Positions 57,339-64,000 of a stretch of DNA of 64,000 bases are shown in pieces. Position 1 is the stretch's first letter, and each line of letters begins with the position of its first letter. The notes under the pieces were generated by a model. The model was not told the DNA's origin, searched no databases, and saw only the letters and a list, made by a program, of their open reading frames with translations. The stretch is taken from positions 1 through 64,000 of the forward strand of contig JADJXD010000001.1 of NCBI GenBank assembly GCA_016715985.1, read 5' to 3'. The position numbers and the translations under genes were made by a program. This DNA is from Saprospiraceae bacterium (GTDB lineage Bacteria > Bacteroidota > Bacteroidia > Chitinophagales > Saprospiraceae).

Positions 57339-57471
57339 GCATAACAGCACCTACAAGAAATTGGCGGTTCAGTGCTTCGTATGACAGTTTTGTGGTTAGT
57401 CAAACATTCGTTCTTCGTATGAACATTTGTGGTAAAAATCGCCAACTTCTTGTAGGTGCAAAACGTTATCA
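57339..57471 (+). repeat. attC-like site 1 (long form, about 130 bp)
   Basis: GCACCTACAAGAAATTGGCG (57347-57366) pairs with its inverted copy at 57440-57459, 19 of 20 bases matching. Left flank ATAAC (57341-57345) mirrors right flank GTTAT (57465-57469). Size and structure recall the long Vibrio-type attC sites. It starts 14 nt after the stop of propeller gene A. Confidence 0.65.
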
Positions 57472-57491
57472 ACAATTTCCGATCAAAACAT

Positions 57492-58310
57492 ATGAATATA
57501 ACAAGTGAGATAATATATGCTATTGAAAACTCTAATGACCTAGTAGAGTTTGAAGAATATTTTGAAAACTTTAGACTTGAAAAAGATATTTCAGAATACT
57601 TAGTCTCAAACTATATTCCAAAAGAAAATTATAAAAGCGAAGAACTAAGCAAATTTGGAGAAGGAGATGTATTCCAGTTTTTATGGTCAACAGCAATATT
57701 TCACTTGCTAAGTAAAACAAAGATTGAGAATTTCACCTACTTATTTACTAAAATTCTAAGTGAAGATAATTCTTGGAATAAGACTAATGCATTTAAAGCA
57801 ATATGTAGAAGATATAAAAAGACTAAAGACATAACTTTAAGAAACTTAATTGTCAATTCGCTTTTTACAGAAAGCCAATTCTTGTTCATGGCAAATCTGA
57901 CAATCCTGTTCAATTCAAATTTAACTGTAGAAGAACTTGACGAACTGGTTAAAATGAAGTTTGATGATAACATCAAAAAACAAACCATAACCAGCTTAGT
58001 AGCTAATTTTGTTCTAATACGTGAATTCGCAAAGAAAACAGAAAATTTAAATAAAGAATATCAAATGTTTATCCGAGATATGATTGCTGACAAGATACCT
58101 GAAATGGAAACTTATAAAAAAATCAATCTATTAGAATATAAAATGCTTAAGGGAAATGCTTTATTATTCTATTCTAATCAATGGAATTTAGACATTGAAC
58201 TTCTAAGGCTGTATGGTGTATGGAGAGAAAATGAAAATCATAAGTCAATTAAAGAAATATTAAAAAAAGTAAAAGCTGATAACAATGTACATGACGATCA
58301 TGTCGGCTAA
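57492..58310 (+). CDS. All-helical cytoplasmic protein of unknown function
   Basis: 272 residues from ATG 57492 (MNITSEIIYAIEN). No signal or membrane helix. Predicted almost entirely helical, with repeated hydrophobic/charged pairs (FSKFGEGDVFQFLWSTAIFHLL-like, FLFMANLTILFNSNLTVEEL, YKKINLLEYKMLKGNALLFY), reminiscent of HEAT-type repeats. I do not recognise a family. The last codons (DNNVHDDHVG) and stop are inside attC-like site 2, as in many integron cassettes. Confidence 0.55.
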   Translation: MNITSEIIYAIENSNDLVEFEEYFENFRLEKDISEYLVSNYIPKENYKSEELSKFGEGDVFQFLWSTAIFHLLSKTKIENFTYLFTKILSEDNSWNKTNAFKAICRRYKKTKDITLRNLIVNSLFTESQFLFMANLTILFNSNLTVEELDELVKMKFDDNIKKQTITSLVANFVLIREFAKKTENLNKEYQMFIRDMIADKIPEMETYKKINLLEYKMLKGNALLFYSNQWNLDIELLRLYGVWRENENHKSIKEILKKVKADNNVHDDHVG

Positions 58311-58343
58311 TCGCCGCCACGTCGCATGTACTAACCGTTATAT
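58278..58343 (+). repeat. attC-like site 2
   Basis: GATAAC at 58278-58283, GTACATGACG (58287-58296) pairing with CGTCGCATGTAC (58320-58331, one unpaired G), inner arms GGC/GCC, right box GTTATAT at 58337-58343. The sequence is closely related to site 6 at 61841. Confidence 0.65.
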
Positions 58344-58395
58344 GCGATTTTAGCAGACCGCGACCAACGACAACAAACAGACAATAAATGATAAG

Positions 58396-59799
58396 ATGAT
58401 AACAGGAAAAGACATAATAGACTTGGGATTTAAACCAAGCAAATGGTTCAAGGACGTTATTGACTATGCTAACCAAAATCAGCTTAGTGGAGACAGTTTG
58501 AAGGACTATATTGAGTCGGTTCGACCTAAATATATTGACCCGCATTCTGAGCCTGTTGACTTTTATAAAAACATAAGAGCCGAGACAGACGAAGAAGCGG
58601 ACAATGTAAAAATGGTTCTTGACACAATGCAAGACCTTATGAAAACTCCAACTTTGGTTGGTGGTGCAGTTATGCCAGACGCTTGCCCAACAGGAGAAGG
58701 ACAAATTCCAGTTGGCGGAGTTGTTATTGCTAAAAATGCAATTCACCCTTCAATGCACAGTGCAGACATTTGTTGCTCTGTAATGATGACAAATTTTGGA
58801 ATGTTATCTCCAAAAGCAGTTTTGGATATGGCTCATTCTGTAACGCATTTTGGCGGTGGTGGACGTGAAGAATTTTCGATTTTACCAAAAGAATTTGAAG
58901 AAAAAATTGCACAAAATAAATTTCTGAATTCTGACAGAAGTTTAAGTTTTGCAAGGACACATTTGGCAACACAAGGCGATGGAAATCATTTTCTTTTTGT
59001 TGGTATTTCAAAAAGAACAGGAGCAACAATGATGGTTACGCACCACGGAAGCCGTGGTTTTGGAGCAAACCTTTACACACAAGGAATGAAAGTGGCTGAA
59101 TATTTCAGAAAAGAAATTTCACCAAAAACAGCGGAGAAAAACGCTTGGATTCCATTCGACACTGATGAAGGAAAAGCATATTGGGAAGCATTGCAATTGG
59201 TTAGAGAGTGGACAAAACTAAACCACACGACAATTCATAACGCAACAACTCAAAAGCTCAACATTGACCCTTTCGACAGATTTTGGAACGAACATAATTT
59301 TGTTTTTAAAGAGAATGATTTGTTTTATCACGCCAAAGGTGCTACACCATTAGACGACAAATTTGTGCCTGACAGCAAAGACGGTTTACGACTAATTCCT
59401 TTGAATATGAGCGAACCCGTTTTAATTGTAAAAGGTAACACAACAGCTAACAATTTAGGTTTTGCACCACACGGAGCAGGGCGAAATATCAGTCGTGGAC
59501 GACACAAGAAAAACAACTCTCATAAGACAATTGAACAAATCTTTCACGAAGAAACACAAGATTTAGACATTCGCTTTTTCTCTAATAATATTGACATTTC
59601 AGAACTTCCAAGTGCTTACAAAAACGCTGATATGGTAAAACGACAAATGCAAGAATTTGGACTTGGCGAAGTGCATGACGAAATTATGCCATATGGTTGC
59701 ATAATGGCAGGAGATTGGGAAATTGACGCACCTTGGAAAGTGAAAGCAAGAGAGAAGTATAAAAGCAGACAAGAGAACAATGGAAAAACTGACGAATGA
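58396..59799 (+). CDS. rtcB: RtcB-family RNA ligase
   Basis: 467 residues. RNA 3'-phosphate/5'-OH ligase: metal ligands in PTGEGQIPVGGVV, HPSMHSADICCSVMMT, LATQGDGNHFLFVG and MVTHHGSRGFG; guanylylation His359 in GFAPHGAGRNISRGRH; C-terminal YGCIMAGDWEIDAPWKVKAR. All active-site residues appear intact, so it is probably active in RNA repair or tRNA splicing-type ligation. No RtcA or RtcR nearby. As a stand-alone gene between two attC-like sites it is an unusual cassette cargo. RtcB paralogues are often part of anti-stress or anti-phage repair. Confidence 0.93.
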   Translation: MITGKDIIDLGFKPSKWFKDVIDYANQNQLSGDSLKDYIESVRPKYIDPHSEPVDFYKNIRAETDEEADNVKMVLDTMQDLMKTPTLVGGAVMPDACPTGEGQIPVGGVVIAKNAIHPSMHSADICCSVMMTNFGMLSPKAVLDMAHSVTHFGGGGREEFSILPKEFEEKIAQNKFLNSDRSLSFARTHLATQGDGNHFLFVGISKRTGATMMVTHHGSRGFGANLYTQGMKVAEYFRKEISPKTAEKNAWIPFDTDEGKAYWEALQLVREWTKLNHTTIHNATTQKLNIDPFDRFWNEHNFVFKENDLFYHAKGATPLDDKFVPDSKDGLRLIPLNMSEPVLIVKGNTTANNLGFAPHGAGRNISRGRHKKNNSHKTIEQIFHEETQDLDIRFFSNNIDISELPSAYKNADMVKRQMQEFGLGEVHDEIMPYGCIMAGDWEIDAPWKVKAREKYKSRQENNGKTDE

Positions 59800-59812
59800 A
59801 AAGAAAAACCGC

Positions 59813-59870
59813 ATATAACAACTAAGCGTTCGTCGTGTCCAACGGACATGCGATGAACGCCCTGTTGAAT
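59813..59870 (+). repeat. attC-like site 3 (58 bp)
   Basis: ATATAAC (59813-59819) to GTTGAAT (59864-59870). Arms GCGTTCGTCGTGTCC (59826-59840) and GGACATGCGATGAACGC (59844-59860) pair with three unpaired bases on one side, the hallmark of attC. The right box fits GTTRRRY exactly. It starts 14 nt after the rtcB stop codon. Confidence 0.7.
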
Positions 59871-59995
59871 TTATCCGGCCCGAAGCGGAAGGACGGAACC
59901 TTCGGTTGTCCGCCCGTATAGTCGGATAAACTCTGCCAGGTTTGAAAAAACCACCAAAGGCGGGCAGGCATAATTGGGTATCATATGGAGATATC
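59871..59995. repeat. Segment repeated after sites 3 and 7
   Basis: The sequence right of site 3 (GAAGCGGAAGGACGGA, CCTTCGGTTG, GTATAGTCGGATAAAC, GGCGGGCAGGCATAATTGGG) is repeated with changes and a 25-30-nt insertion at 63039-63200. It includes a CGGAAGG/CCTTCGG hairpin. Confidence 0.7.
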
Positions 59996-60292
59996 GTCAG
60001 GCATCGTGACTACTCCCGTTCCTATGCAAGCAGATTACAAAGGTGTTAGTATTATTTTTTATTTGCTAATCCCATTTGATCAAACTATATTTTTCAAAAT
60101 AAGTCCAAAGATGCCGAAATCCGGAAGGTTTCGGTTCCTTCATTAAATCGTGATTTCGTATCACGATTTTGCTCTGCAACATTCAGTCATCCCCTACCCA
60201 AACTCATGTTGATGTTGGGGGTGTAGCATTTTCATGTTCCGCCTTGCAATATTCTTTTGGTGGCCCTCGTCTGCCGAAGGTGAGCAGTGAGT

Positions 60293-60364
60293 ATTCCGGA
60301 GTAAATTGAGCCACTCATTCCGGAGCAAACTGAACCAGTGATTCCGGAGCAAACTGAACCACTT
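60293..60364 (+). repeat. Three 24-bp direct repeats (IS21-type left end)
   Basis: Units at 60293-60316, 60317-60340 and 60341-60364 with core ATTCCGGAGCAAACTGAACC. Such repeated ends are typical of IS21-family elements, where they bind the transposase. The IstA-like reading frame begins 48 nt further on. Confidence 0.75.
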
Positions 60365-60411
60365 TGAGAAGTTGATTTGATAGTTATATTGGAGTAAAAT
60401 AATACTCTGAT

Positions 60412-60600
60412 ATGGCCAATCAAATAATATCGATGAATAAGTTAAAGCAGTTTTTAAAGCTTAGTTTAAAAGGTCATTCATATAGGCAGATCAGTGAAAA
60501 GACTGGCATGTCTAGGAATACTATCAATAAGTATAAGGATGTCTTAGACAAACATCCATTATCGTATAAAGAGTTTGTACAACTCATTGCTGTGTTGTAC
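60412..60600 (+). pseudogene. istA: IS21-family transposase istA, N-terminal fragment
   Basis: The first about 60 codons (MANQIISMNKLKQFLKLSLK, GHSYRQISEKTGMSRNTINKY, KDVLDKHPLSYKEFVQL) are the IstA N-terminal helix-turn-helix. After about 60595 the sequence changes into the repeat before attC-like site 4, and the remaining reading frame to 60693 is unrelated. The rest of istA and all of istB are missing, so the IS was cut by deletion or cassette insertion. Confidence 0.8.
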
Positions 60601-60618
60601 ATTTGCTATTCAAGGCAC

Positions 60619-60682
60619 ACACAAGCGACGATGACGATCATGCTTCCTTCGTCAGCACGACGCATGTCGCATACCCGTTATG
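60619..60682 (+). repeat. attC-like site 4
   Basis: GCGACGATGACG (60625-60636) faces CGACGCATGTCGC (60658-60670) with unpaired bases; right box GTTATGG at 60677-60683. The 30 bases before it (TTGTACATTTGCTATTCAAG then a CA-rich end, from 60595) recur before site 6 (from 61815). Confidence 0.55.
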
Positions 60683-60726
60683 GGCAAGCGTAACGAGACA
60701 GCGTGCCAAGACCAAAAGAGCAGACA

Positions 60727-61308
60727 ATGACAGAAATATATATACAAGACAAAACTTTTGACAAAAGCGATTTTTCGCAAATTCCATTGACGAAAGGTGA
60801 ATACGAAAACTGTATTTTCAGCAATTGCGACTTTGCCAACAAAGACCTTTCTGAATTTAAGTTCACGGACTGTACATTTAACGGTTGCAATTTAAGTTTG
60901 GTAAAACTCAATCAGACAGCTCTAAGGGATATAAAATTCAAGGACTGCAAAATGTTGGGGCTTCGGTTTGACACCTGCAACGAGTTTGGACTTTCTTTTT
61001 CTTTTGACGGTTGCCAACTCAATCACTCCTCTTTTTACAAAACGAAAATAAAAAAGACGGTTTTCAAAAATTCACAATTACACGAAATAGATTTTTCAGA
61101 AGCTGACTTGACAAGTACTATGTTTGACAACTGTAATTTGGAACGAGCAACATTTGACCAAACAATACTTGAAAAAGCGGACTTGCGTACTTCTTACAAT
61201 TACTCTATTGACCCAGAAATAAACCGAATTAAGAAAGCAAAGTTTTCAATTTTGGGGATCGCAGGTCTTTTAGAGAAATACGATATTGAAATTGAATATT
61301 CTAATTAA
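60727..61308 (+). CDS. Pentapeptide-repeat protein (Qnr/MCBG-like)
   Basis: 193 residues from ATG 60727 (MTEIYIQDKTFDKSDFSQIP). Roughly 25 pentapeptide units of the A(D/N)LxF type: NCIFSNCDFANKDLSEFKFTD, CTFNGCNLSLVKLNQ, ALRDIKFKDCKMLGLRF, TVFKNSQLHEIDFSEADLTST and ATFDQTILEKADLRTSYNYS. It ends in GIAGLLEKYDIEIEYSN, as Qnr proteins do. These fold into a right-handed helix that can mimic DNA and protect gyrase or topoisomerase IV. Resistance function is inferred by similarity only. Confidence 0.8.
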   Translation: MTEIYIQDKTFDKSDFSQIPLTKGEYENCIFSNCDFANKDLSEFKFTDCTFNGCNLSLVKLNQTALRDIKFKDCKMLGLRFDTCNEFGLSFSFDGCQLNHSSFYKTKIKKTVFKNSQLHEIDFSEADLTSTMFDNCNLERATFDQTILEKADLRTSYNYSIDPEINRIKKAKFSILGIAGLLEKYDIEIEYSN

Positions 61309-61360
61309 CAAAATATGCCACTGATAAGAAGGTAAATAGTGAGAAAATTACCAAGCCACA

Positions 61361-61411
61361 ATCGAACAGACGACCCCACCAGCCGAAGCTGATAGGGAGC
61401 GCCTGTTATCA
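61361..61411 (+). repeat. attC-like site 5
   Basis: ATCGAAC (61361-61367), then AACAGACGACCC facing GGGAGCGCCTGTT with unpaired bases, inner AGC/GCT pair, and right box GTTATC at 61405-61410. 50 nt after the pentapeptide gene. An outer CTGATAA/TTATCAG pair (61321, 61405-61411) also exists. Confidence 0.6.
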
Positions 61412-61840
61412 GTATTCGCAATTTAATGTATTCTAGCTACAAGCAGTTTTTTGCAGTTCCTTCATTTCTGAATGAAATTGTTCACTCCGATGCTATTATA
61501 GCAACATTCAGTCACCGTGTCTATTCTCCCCAACCTGACCACCTCCTAAGCGGTTCCTAATTCTCATGCTCTTTGCTTCCACAAGGCACCCAAAGTACCG
61601 ACTTTTGAAATCCTGCTAACCTGCCCACTTCGAAGCAGGCAGGCTTCAGAGCTTAGATCACTTTAAACCATCCGCCACAGCGGACAACTTGCTAATAGTT
61701 CCTGGCGTTACACCTGCGTATGAGAGACTTTCAACCCGTTGGATATTTATCCTACGGGCTGAACTCTTCAGATAAACTGCTTCTTCAAGCTGCTTGTACA
61801 ACTTAAACGAAAATTGTACATTTGCTATTCAAGACACGCA
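61412..61840. other. Gene-free cassette-like interval
   Basis: About 430 nt without a credible ORF on either strand. It holds a GC-rich inverted repeat at about 61619-61650 (TGCCC...CTTCGAAGCAGGC) related to the hairpin at 17230, and a run similar to the sequence before site 4 from 61815 on. It may be a dead or non-coding cassette. Confidence 0.45.
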
Positions 61841-61901
61841 CAATGTACATGACAATCACGTCGGTTAATCGGCGCCACGCCGCATGTACTAAATGTTGTA
61901 C
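61841..61901 (+). repeat. attC-like site 6
   Basis: GTACATG (61845-61851) pairs with CATGTAC (61883-61889), with inner CGTCGG and GCCG segments; right box GTTGTAC at 61895-61901. Closely related to site 2, most differences being paired changes within the arms. Confidence 0.65.
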
Positions 61902-61922
61902 GTCATATTAAAACAGAGAATA

Positions 61923-62969
61923 ATGAAACTGATCATACTATTAATTTTAACGACTTTATTAACTTCTTGTAACTCACAAGAAAAGAAAGTGAACACTAAT
62001 AAAAAAAGTGATTCAGATAAAGTAGAAATTGATTCTCAAATTGGAGAATATGTTACAAGTATTTTCGAAGATTCAAAAGGATATTTATGGTTTGGGACAC
62101 TTGACAAAGGAATTGCAAGGTATGATGGTCAAAAATTAAAATATTTTACATCAAAGGACGGGTTGCCATCTGATAGAGTAACCGGAATAATTGAGGATTC
62201 AAATGGGATATTTTGGTTACATACGGGAGAAGGGGTATCCAAATATGATGGAAAAAATTTTACGAATTTTTTAGCAGGAGACGATTTTAACAGCAATGTA
62301 ATTACCAAATTACTTATTGATAGTAAGAAAGTTTTTTGGGTTGGCACTTGGAATGGTGTCTATAAATTTGATGGTGCAGCGTTTCATCCATTTTCTGTTC
62401 CGTACCCTGAAGTAGATACCAAAATAAACGAAGATACCAAATATTGGGCAACTATGAGTGAAGATGTCGATGGCAATATTTGGTTTCGAAGACCTGGATA
62501 TGGTGTCAGTAAATATGATGGGAATTCGTTTACTCATCTTCTGAAAAAAGATGGACTTCACTCGAATTATATCACGGATATTGAATTTGACAAAGATGGA
62601 AGTGTTTGGTTTGGAACGAGAGTCGCTGAAAGAGATGATCCTGACCCCAAAAAGCGATTTGGAAAAGGTGGAGTTAATAAAATGACAGGGAATAAGATTA
62701 TTTCATTTCCGGAAATCTCAGGATTTAATGATGGTGATGTGTACGAAATCTACAGAGACAAATCTGATGATATATGGATAGGCACCGTGAAAAATGGAGT
62801 ATATAGATATGATGGAAATGCCTTTAAAAACTACAATGTTCCCATTTCCATTATGGGAATGCGTGAAGACCAAAATGGAAATTTATGGTTAGGCGGAGCA
62901 GGTGGATTATATAAAATTAATCAGAGTGGGGAAGTTATAAACATAACAACCAAAGGACCTTGGAAATAA
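61923..62969 (+). CDS. Reg_prop beta-propeller lipoprotein B
   Basis: 348 residues from ATG 61923 (MKLIILLILTTLLTSCN, lipobox LTSC, Cys16). Blades: SIFEDSKGYLWFGTLDKGIA, GIIEDSNGIFWLHTGEGVSK, KLLIDSKKVFWVGTWNGVYK, MSEDVDGNIWFRRPGYGVSK, DIEFDKDGSVWFGTRVAERD, EIYRDKSDDIWIGTVKNGVY and MREDQNGNLWLGGAGGLYKI. Same layout as lipoprotein A at 56275, including the CNSQ/CNGQ start and a C-terminus ITxxGPW. Clearly a diverged paralogue in another cassette of the same array. Confidence 0.82.
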   Translation: MKLIILLILTTLLTSCNSQEKKVNTNKKSDSDKVEIDSQIGEYVTSIFEDSKGYLWFGTLDKGIARYDGQKLKYFTSKDGLPSDRVTGIIEDSNGIFWLHTGEGVSKYDGKNFTNFLAGDDFNSNVITKLLIDSKKVFWVGTWNGVYKFDGAAFHPFSVPYPEVDTKINEDTKYWATMSEDVDGNIWFRRPGYGVSKYDGNSFTHLLKKDGLHSNYITDIEFDKDGSVWFGTRVAERDDPDPKKRFGKGGVNKMTGNKIISFPEISGFNDGDVYEIYRDKSDDIWIGTVKNGVYRYDGNAFKNYNVPISIMGMREDQNGNLWLGGAGGLYKINQSGEVINITTKGPWK

Positions 62970-62980
62970 TGAATAAGAAC

Positions 62981-63038
62981 GAACAACTACTAAGCGTTCG
63001 TCGTATACAGCGGACTTGTGATGAACGCTATGTTGAAT
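62981..63038 (+). repeat. attC-like site 7 (58 bp)
   Basis: GAACAAC (62981-62987) to GTTGAAT (63032-63038), same 58-bp length as site 3 and the same outer arms GCGTTCGTCG/GATGAACGC, but a diverged centre (GTATACAGCGGAC). 12 nt after the stop of lipoprotein B. Confidence 0.68.
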
Positions 63039-63200
63039 TAATCCAGCAAGAAGCGGAAGGACGGACCCTTCGGTTGCCAGCCTGTATAGTCGGATAAACG
63101 CGGCCAGACTTTCACCCCGTAGGATTTATCACACCAACGTGGTAAAAACCCCACAATAGGCGGACAGGCAAAATTGGGTGTAATATGGGGTAACTGCAAA
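63039..63200. repeat. Second copy of the segment following attC-like site 3
   Basis: Matches 59871-59995 (GAAGCGGAAGGACGGA, CTTCGGTTGCC, GTATAGTCGGATAAAC, GGCAAAATTGGGTGTAATAT), with an insertion near 63105-63135. The remainder up to 63286 has nothing recognisable beyond a TACCTTTA box at 63259-63266. Confidence 0.65.
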
Positions 63201-63286
63201 ACATTGGGAATAATTGTAAAAAAACAACATATCCAAATTATTAAGCAAAAAATATCCTACCTTTACTGTATGAAAGCCATCGAAAA

Positions 63287-63736
63287 ATGACAACCAGTGC
63301 ATTAAAAAAATTATTCATAAACAGGAAAGCTGAGATAAATGACGTGTCATTTTTAAATGCTATTAAAACAATTCCGGACACTAAGACTCAAACCCAGACG
63401 CATTCTTTGACGCCTGAGCAACGATTTGAAATAATTGAATCCCGGAAAGAAATTGAATCAGGACTTTTCGTTGAACAGGTAGAACTCGACAAAGAATTTA
63501 ATAAAAGACTTAACGGAAAATTGCTGGTCTTAGAGCTAGTGCTCTGTCAAGATAAAGAGTTAAATTATAATGGCAGTTATTTTTTTAAAGATCAAGGCAA
63601 AAAACACAGGCATAGCAGAGCTATGGCGAGTATTTTTAACGCAGATATTTGGAAAAAGAACAACATTTCATTAAGTTATTTATCTGGACAGAGCACTAGA
63701 ATTATACTATTTATGATACTTAATTTATATACTTAA
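63287..63736 (+). CDS. Hypothetical protein, possibly antitoxin-like N-terminus
   Basis: 149 residues. Region SLTPEQRFEIIESRKEIESG-LFVEQVELDKEF recalls short antitoxins associated with ParE/RelE toxins (a helix ending in a K-EFNK-type motif), but the match is by impression only. The C-terminal 65 residues (LVLELVLCQDKELNYNGSYF) look less protein-like, so the frame could be partly spurious or follow an indel. No toxin is recognised in the next 180 nt. Confidence 0.35.
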   Translation: MTTSALKKLFINRKAEINDVSFLNAIKTIPDTKTQTQTHSLTPEQRFEIIESRKEIESGLFVEQVELDKEFNKRLNGKLLVLELVLCQDKELNYNGSYFFKDQGKKHRHSRAMASIFNADIWKKNNISLSYLSGQSTRIILFMILNLYT

Positions 63737-63784
63737 CGAAATATGAGTAAACCCTATTCTATTGAGAAAAGAAATAATTACGAA

Positions 63785-63850
63785 GCCATAACAAGTGCTT
63801 TGACGACAATTTGACTATCGCTAAAACCATCTAAAGGCATAGTCGTTATC
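63785..63850 (+). repeat. Possible attC-like site 8
   Basis: GCCATAAC at 63785-63792 and GTTATC at 63845-63850 flank an inverted pair GACTAT (63813-63818) / ATAGTC (63839-63844). Weaker than the others, but the spacing and ends fit. Confidence 0.45.
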
Positions 63851-63921
63851 TGTAATTTCAAAACCAAAATAATTGTAACAATTTGTATTATTTATGAATT
63901 TTAAAAAAAAATAATATAGTT

Positions 63922-64000
63922 ATGAATAAGCCAATATTCTGTCTAATTGTAATGTTGTCTTTCGCAAATTGCACCTCTAATGATGATTGTAGATCAGATT
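63922..64000 (+). CDS. Lipoprotein, N-terminal part, cut by window end
   Basis: Starts MNKPIFCLIVMLSFANCTSN: a short signal with lipobox SFANC, then Ser/Asp-rich start of the mature part. Too little is visible to name it. It begins 72 nt after attC-like site 8, so it may be another cassette gene. Confidence 0.55.
   Translation, partial: MNKPIFCLIVMLSFANCTSNDDCRSD

Larger units (their letters stand above)
56247..63850 (+). mobile_element. Integron-like gene cassette array (attC-like sites between same-strand genes)
   Basis: Between 56247 and 63850 seven or so unrelated single genes on the plus strand alternate with eight imperfect inverted repeats (57339-57471, 58278-58343, 59813-59870, 60619-60682, 61361-61411, 61841-61901, 62981-63038, 63785-63850). 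Each has an NNNNAAC-like left box, arms with unpaired bases, and a right GTTRNNN-type box. Genes follow each site by 25-250 nt. No integrase gene is in the window. Confidence 0.6.

Noticed and set aside
60293..60364. CRISPR-like regular repeats
   Set aside because: The units are contiguous without spacers and lie at the start of an IS21 transposase, so they are IS ends.
60601..60693. C-terminal end of the IS21-derived frame as protein
   Set aside because: From about 60595 the sequence is the repeat and palindrome of attC-like site 4, not transposase.
56247..63850. Prophage or conjugative element as explanation for the accessory region
   Set aside because: No phage structural, integrase, relaxase or transfer genes are seen; genes are separate, same-strand and each has its own palindrome.

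Overview
The window is an AT-rich stretch of a Bacteroidota chromosome. Evidence for the phylum: a gliding-motility ABC cluster (gldA, gldF, gldG), a PorV/PorQ-type outer-membrane protein, a large FG-GAP protein with a type IX secretion sorting domain, DUF2490, DUF4340 and SurA-type lipoproteins, many Sec/lipoprotein signal peptides, and promoter-like boxes of the TTG-N19-TAnnTTTG type. A menaquinone enzyme of the futalosine route (MqnE) and the overall gene mix suggest a Saprospiria/Chitinophagia-like lineage, but family placement is inference only.

Layout. 1-5 kb: M14 carboxypeptidase (cut by the left window edge), peptidase T, a LON-domain protein and a PorV/PorQ-family protein, all broken by small indels, mostly at homopolymers, which looks like sequence error near a weak assembly region. 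5-9 kb: gamma-glutamyltransferase, a beta-propeller lipoprotein and a small membrane protein, separated by families of degenerate structured repeats. 9-14.5 kb: holA, tRNA-Ala(GGC), and a three-gene operon of periplasmic parvulin-type foldases. 14.6-25.5 kb: UbiD-like decarboxylase, MqnE, glycosyltransferase, SMP-30 protein, TcdA, TatD, RlmH, rhomboid, AspT-like transporter. 25.7-27 kb: an Rpn-family nuclease followed by a second, alternative copy of its 3' end. 28-29.4 kb: SCO/cytochrome c mini-operon. 29.4-37 kb: a seven-gene minus-strand run gldA-gldF-gldG-DUF4340-S1/P1 nuclease-PopT(DUF368)-DUF2490. 37-53.7 kb: BON/LysM protein, GH13 amylase, NhaC antiporter with an extra N-terminal domain, FG-GAP/T9SS protein, OmpH/Skp, YceI-porin-YceI, ppk1, purB, a double-ATPase peptide-type ABC protein. 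53.7-55.8 kb: a toxin-antitoxin pair with a nonsense-mutated YoeB, lying between a remnant and an intact copy of the same gene's 3' end.

56.2-64 kb is the most unusual part. Here same-strand, unrelated single genes (two paralogous propeller lipoproteins, an all-helical unknown protein, RtcB, a Qnr-like pentapeptide protein, small unknowns, an IS21 remnant) alternate with eight imperfect palindromes of about 50-130 bp that end in GTTRNNN/GTTAT and start in or near an NNNNAAC box. This is the architecture of integron gene cassettes with attC sites. No integrase is in the window, so it would be a cassette cluster without a visible integrase, or the distal part of a chromosomal integron.

The strongest candidates for something new are that attC-like cassette array and the duplicated, swappable C-terminal cassette of the Rpn nuclease.
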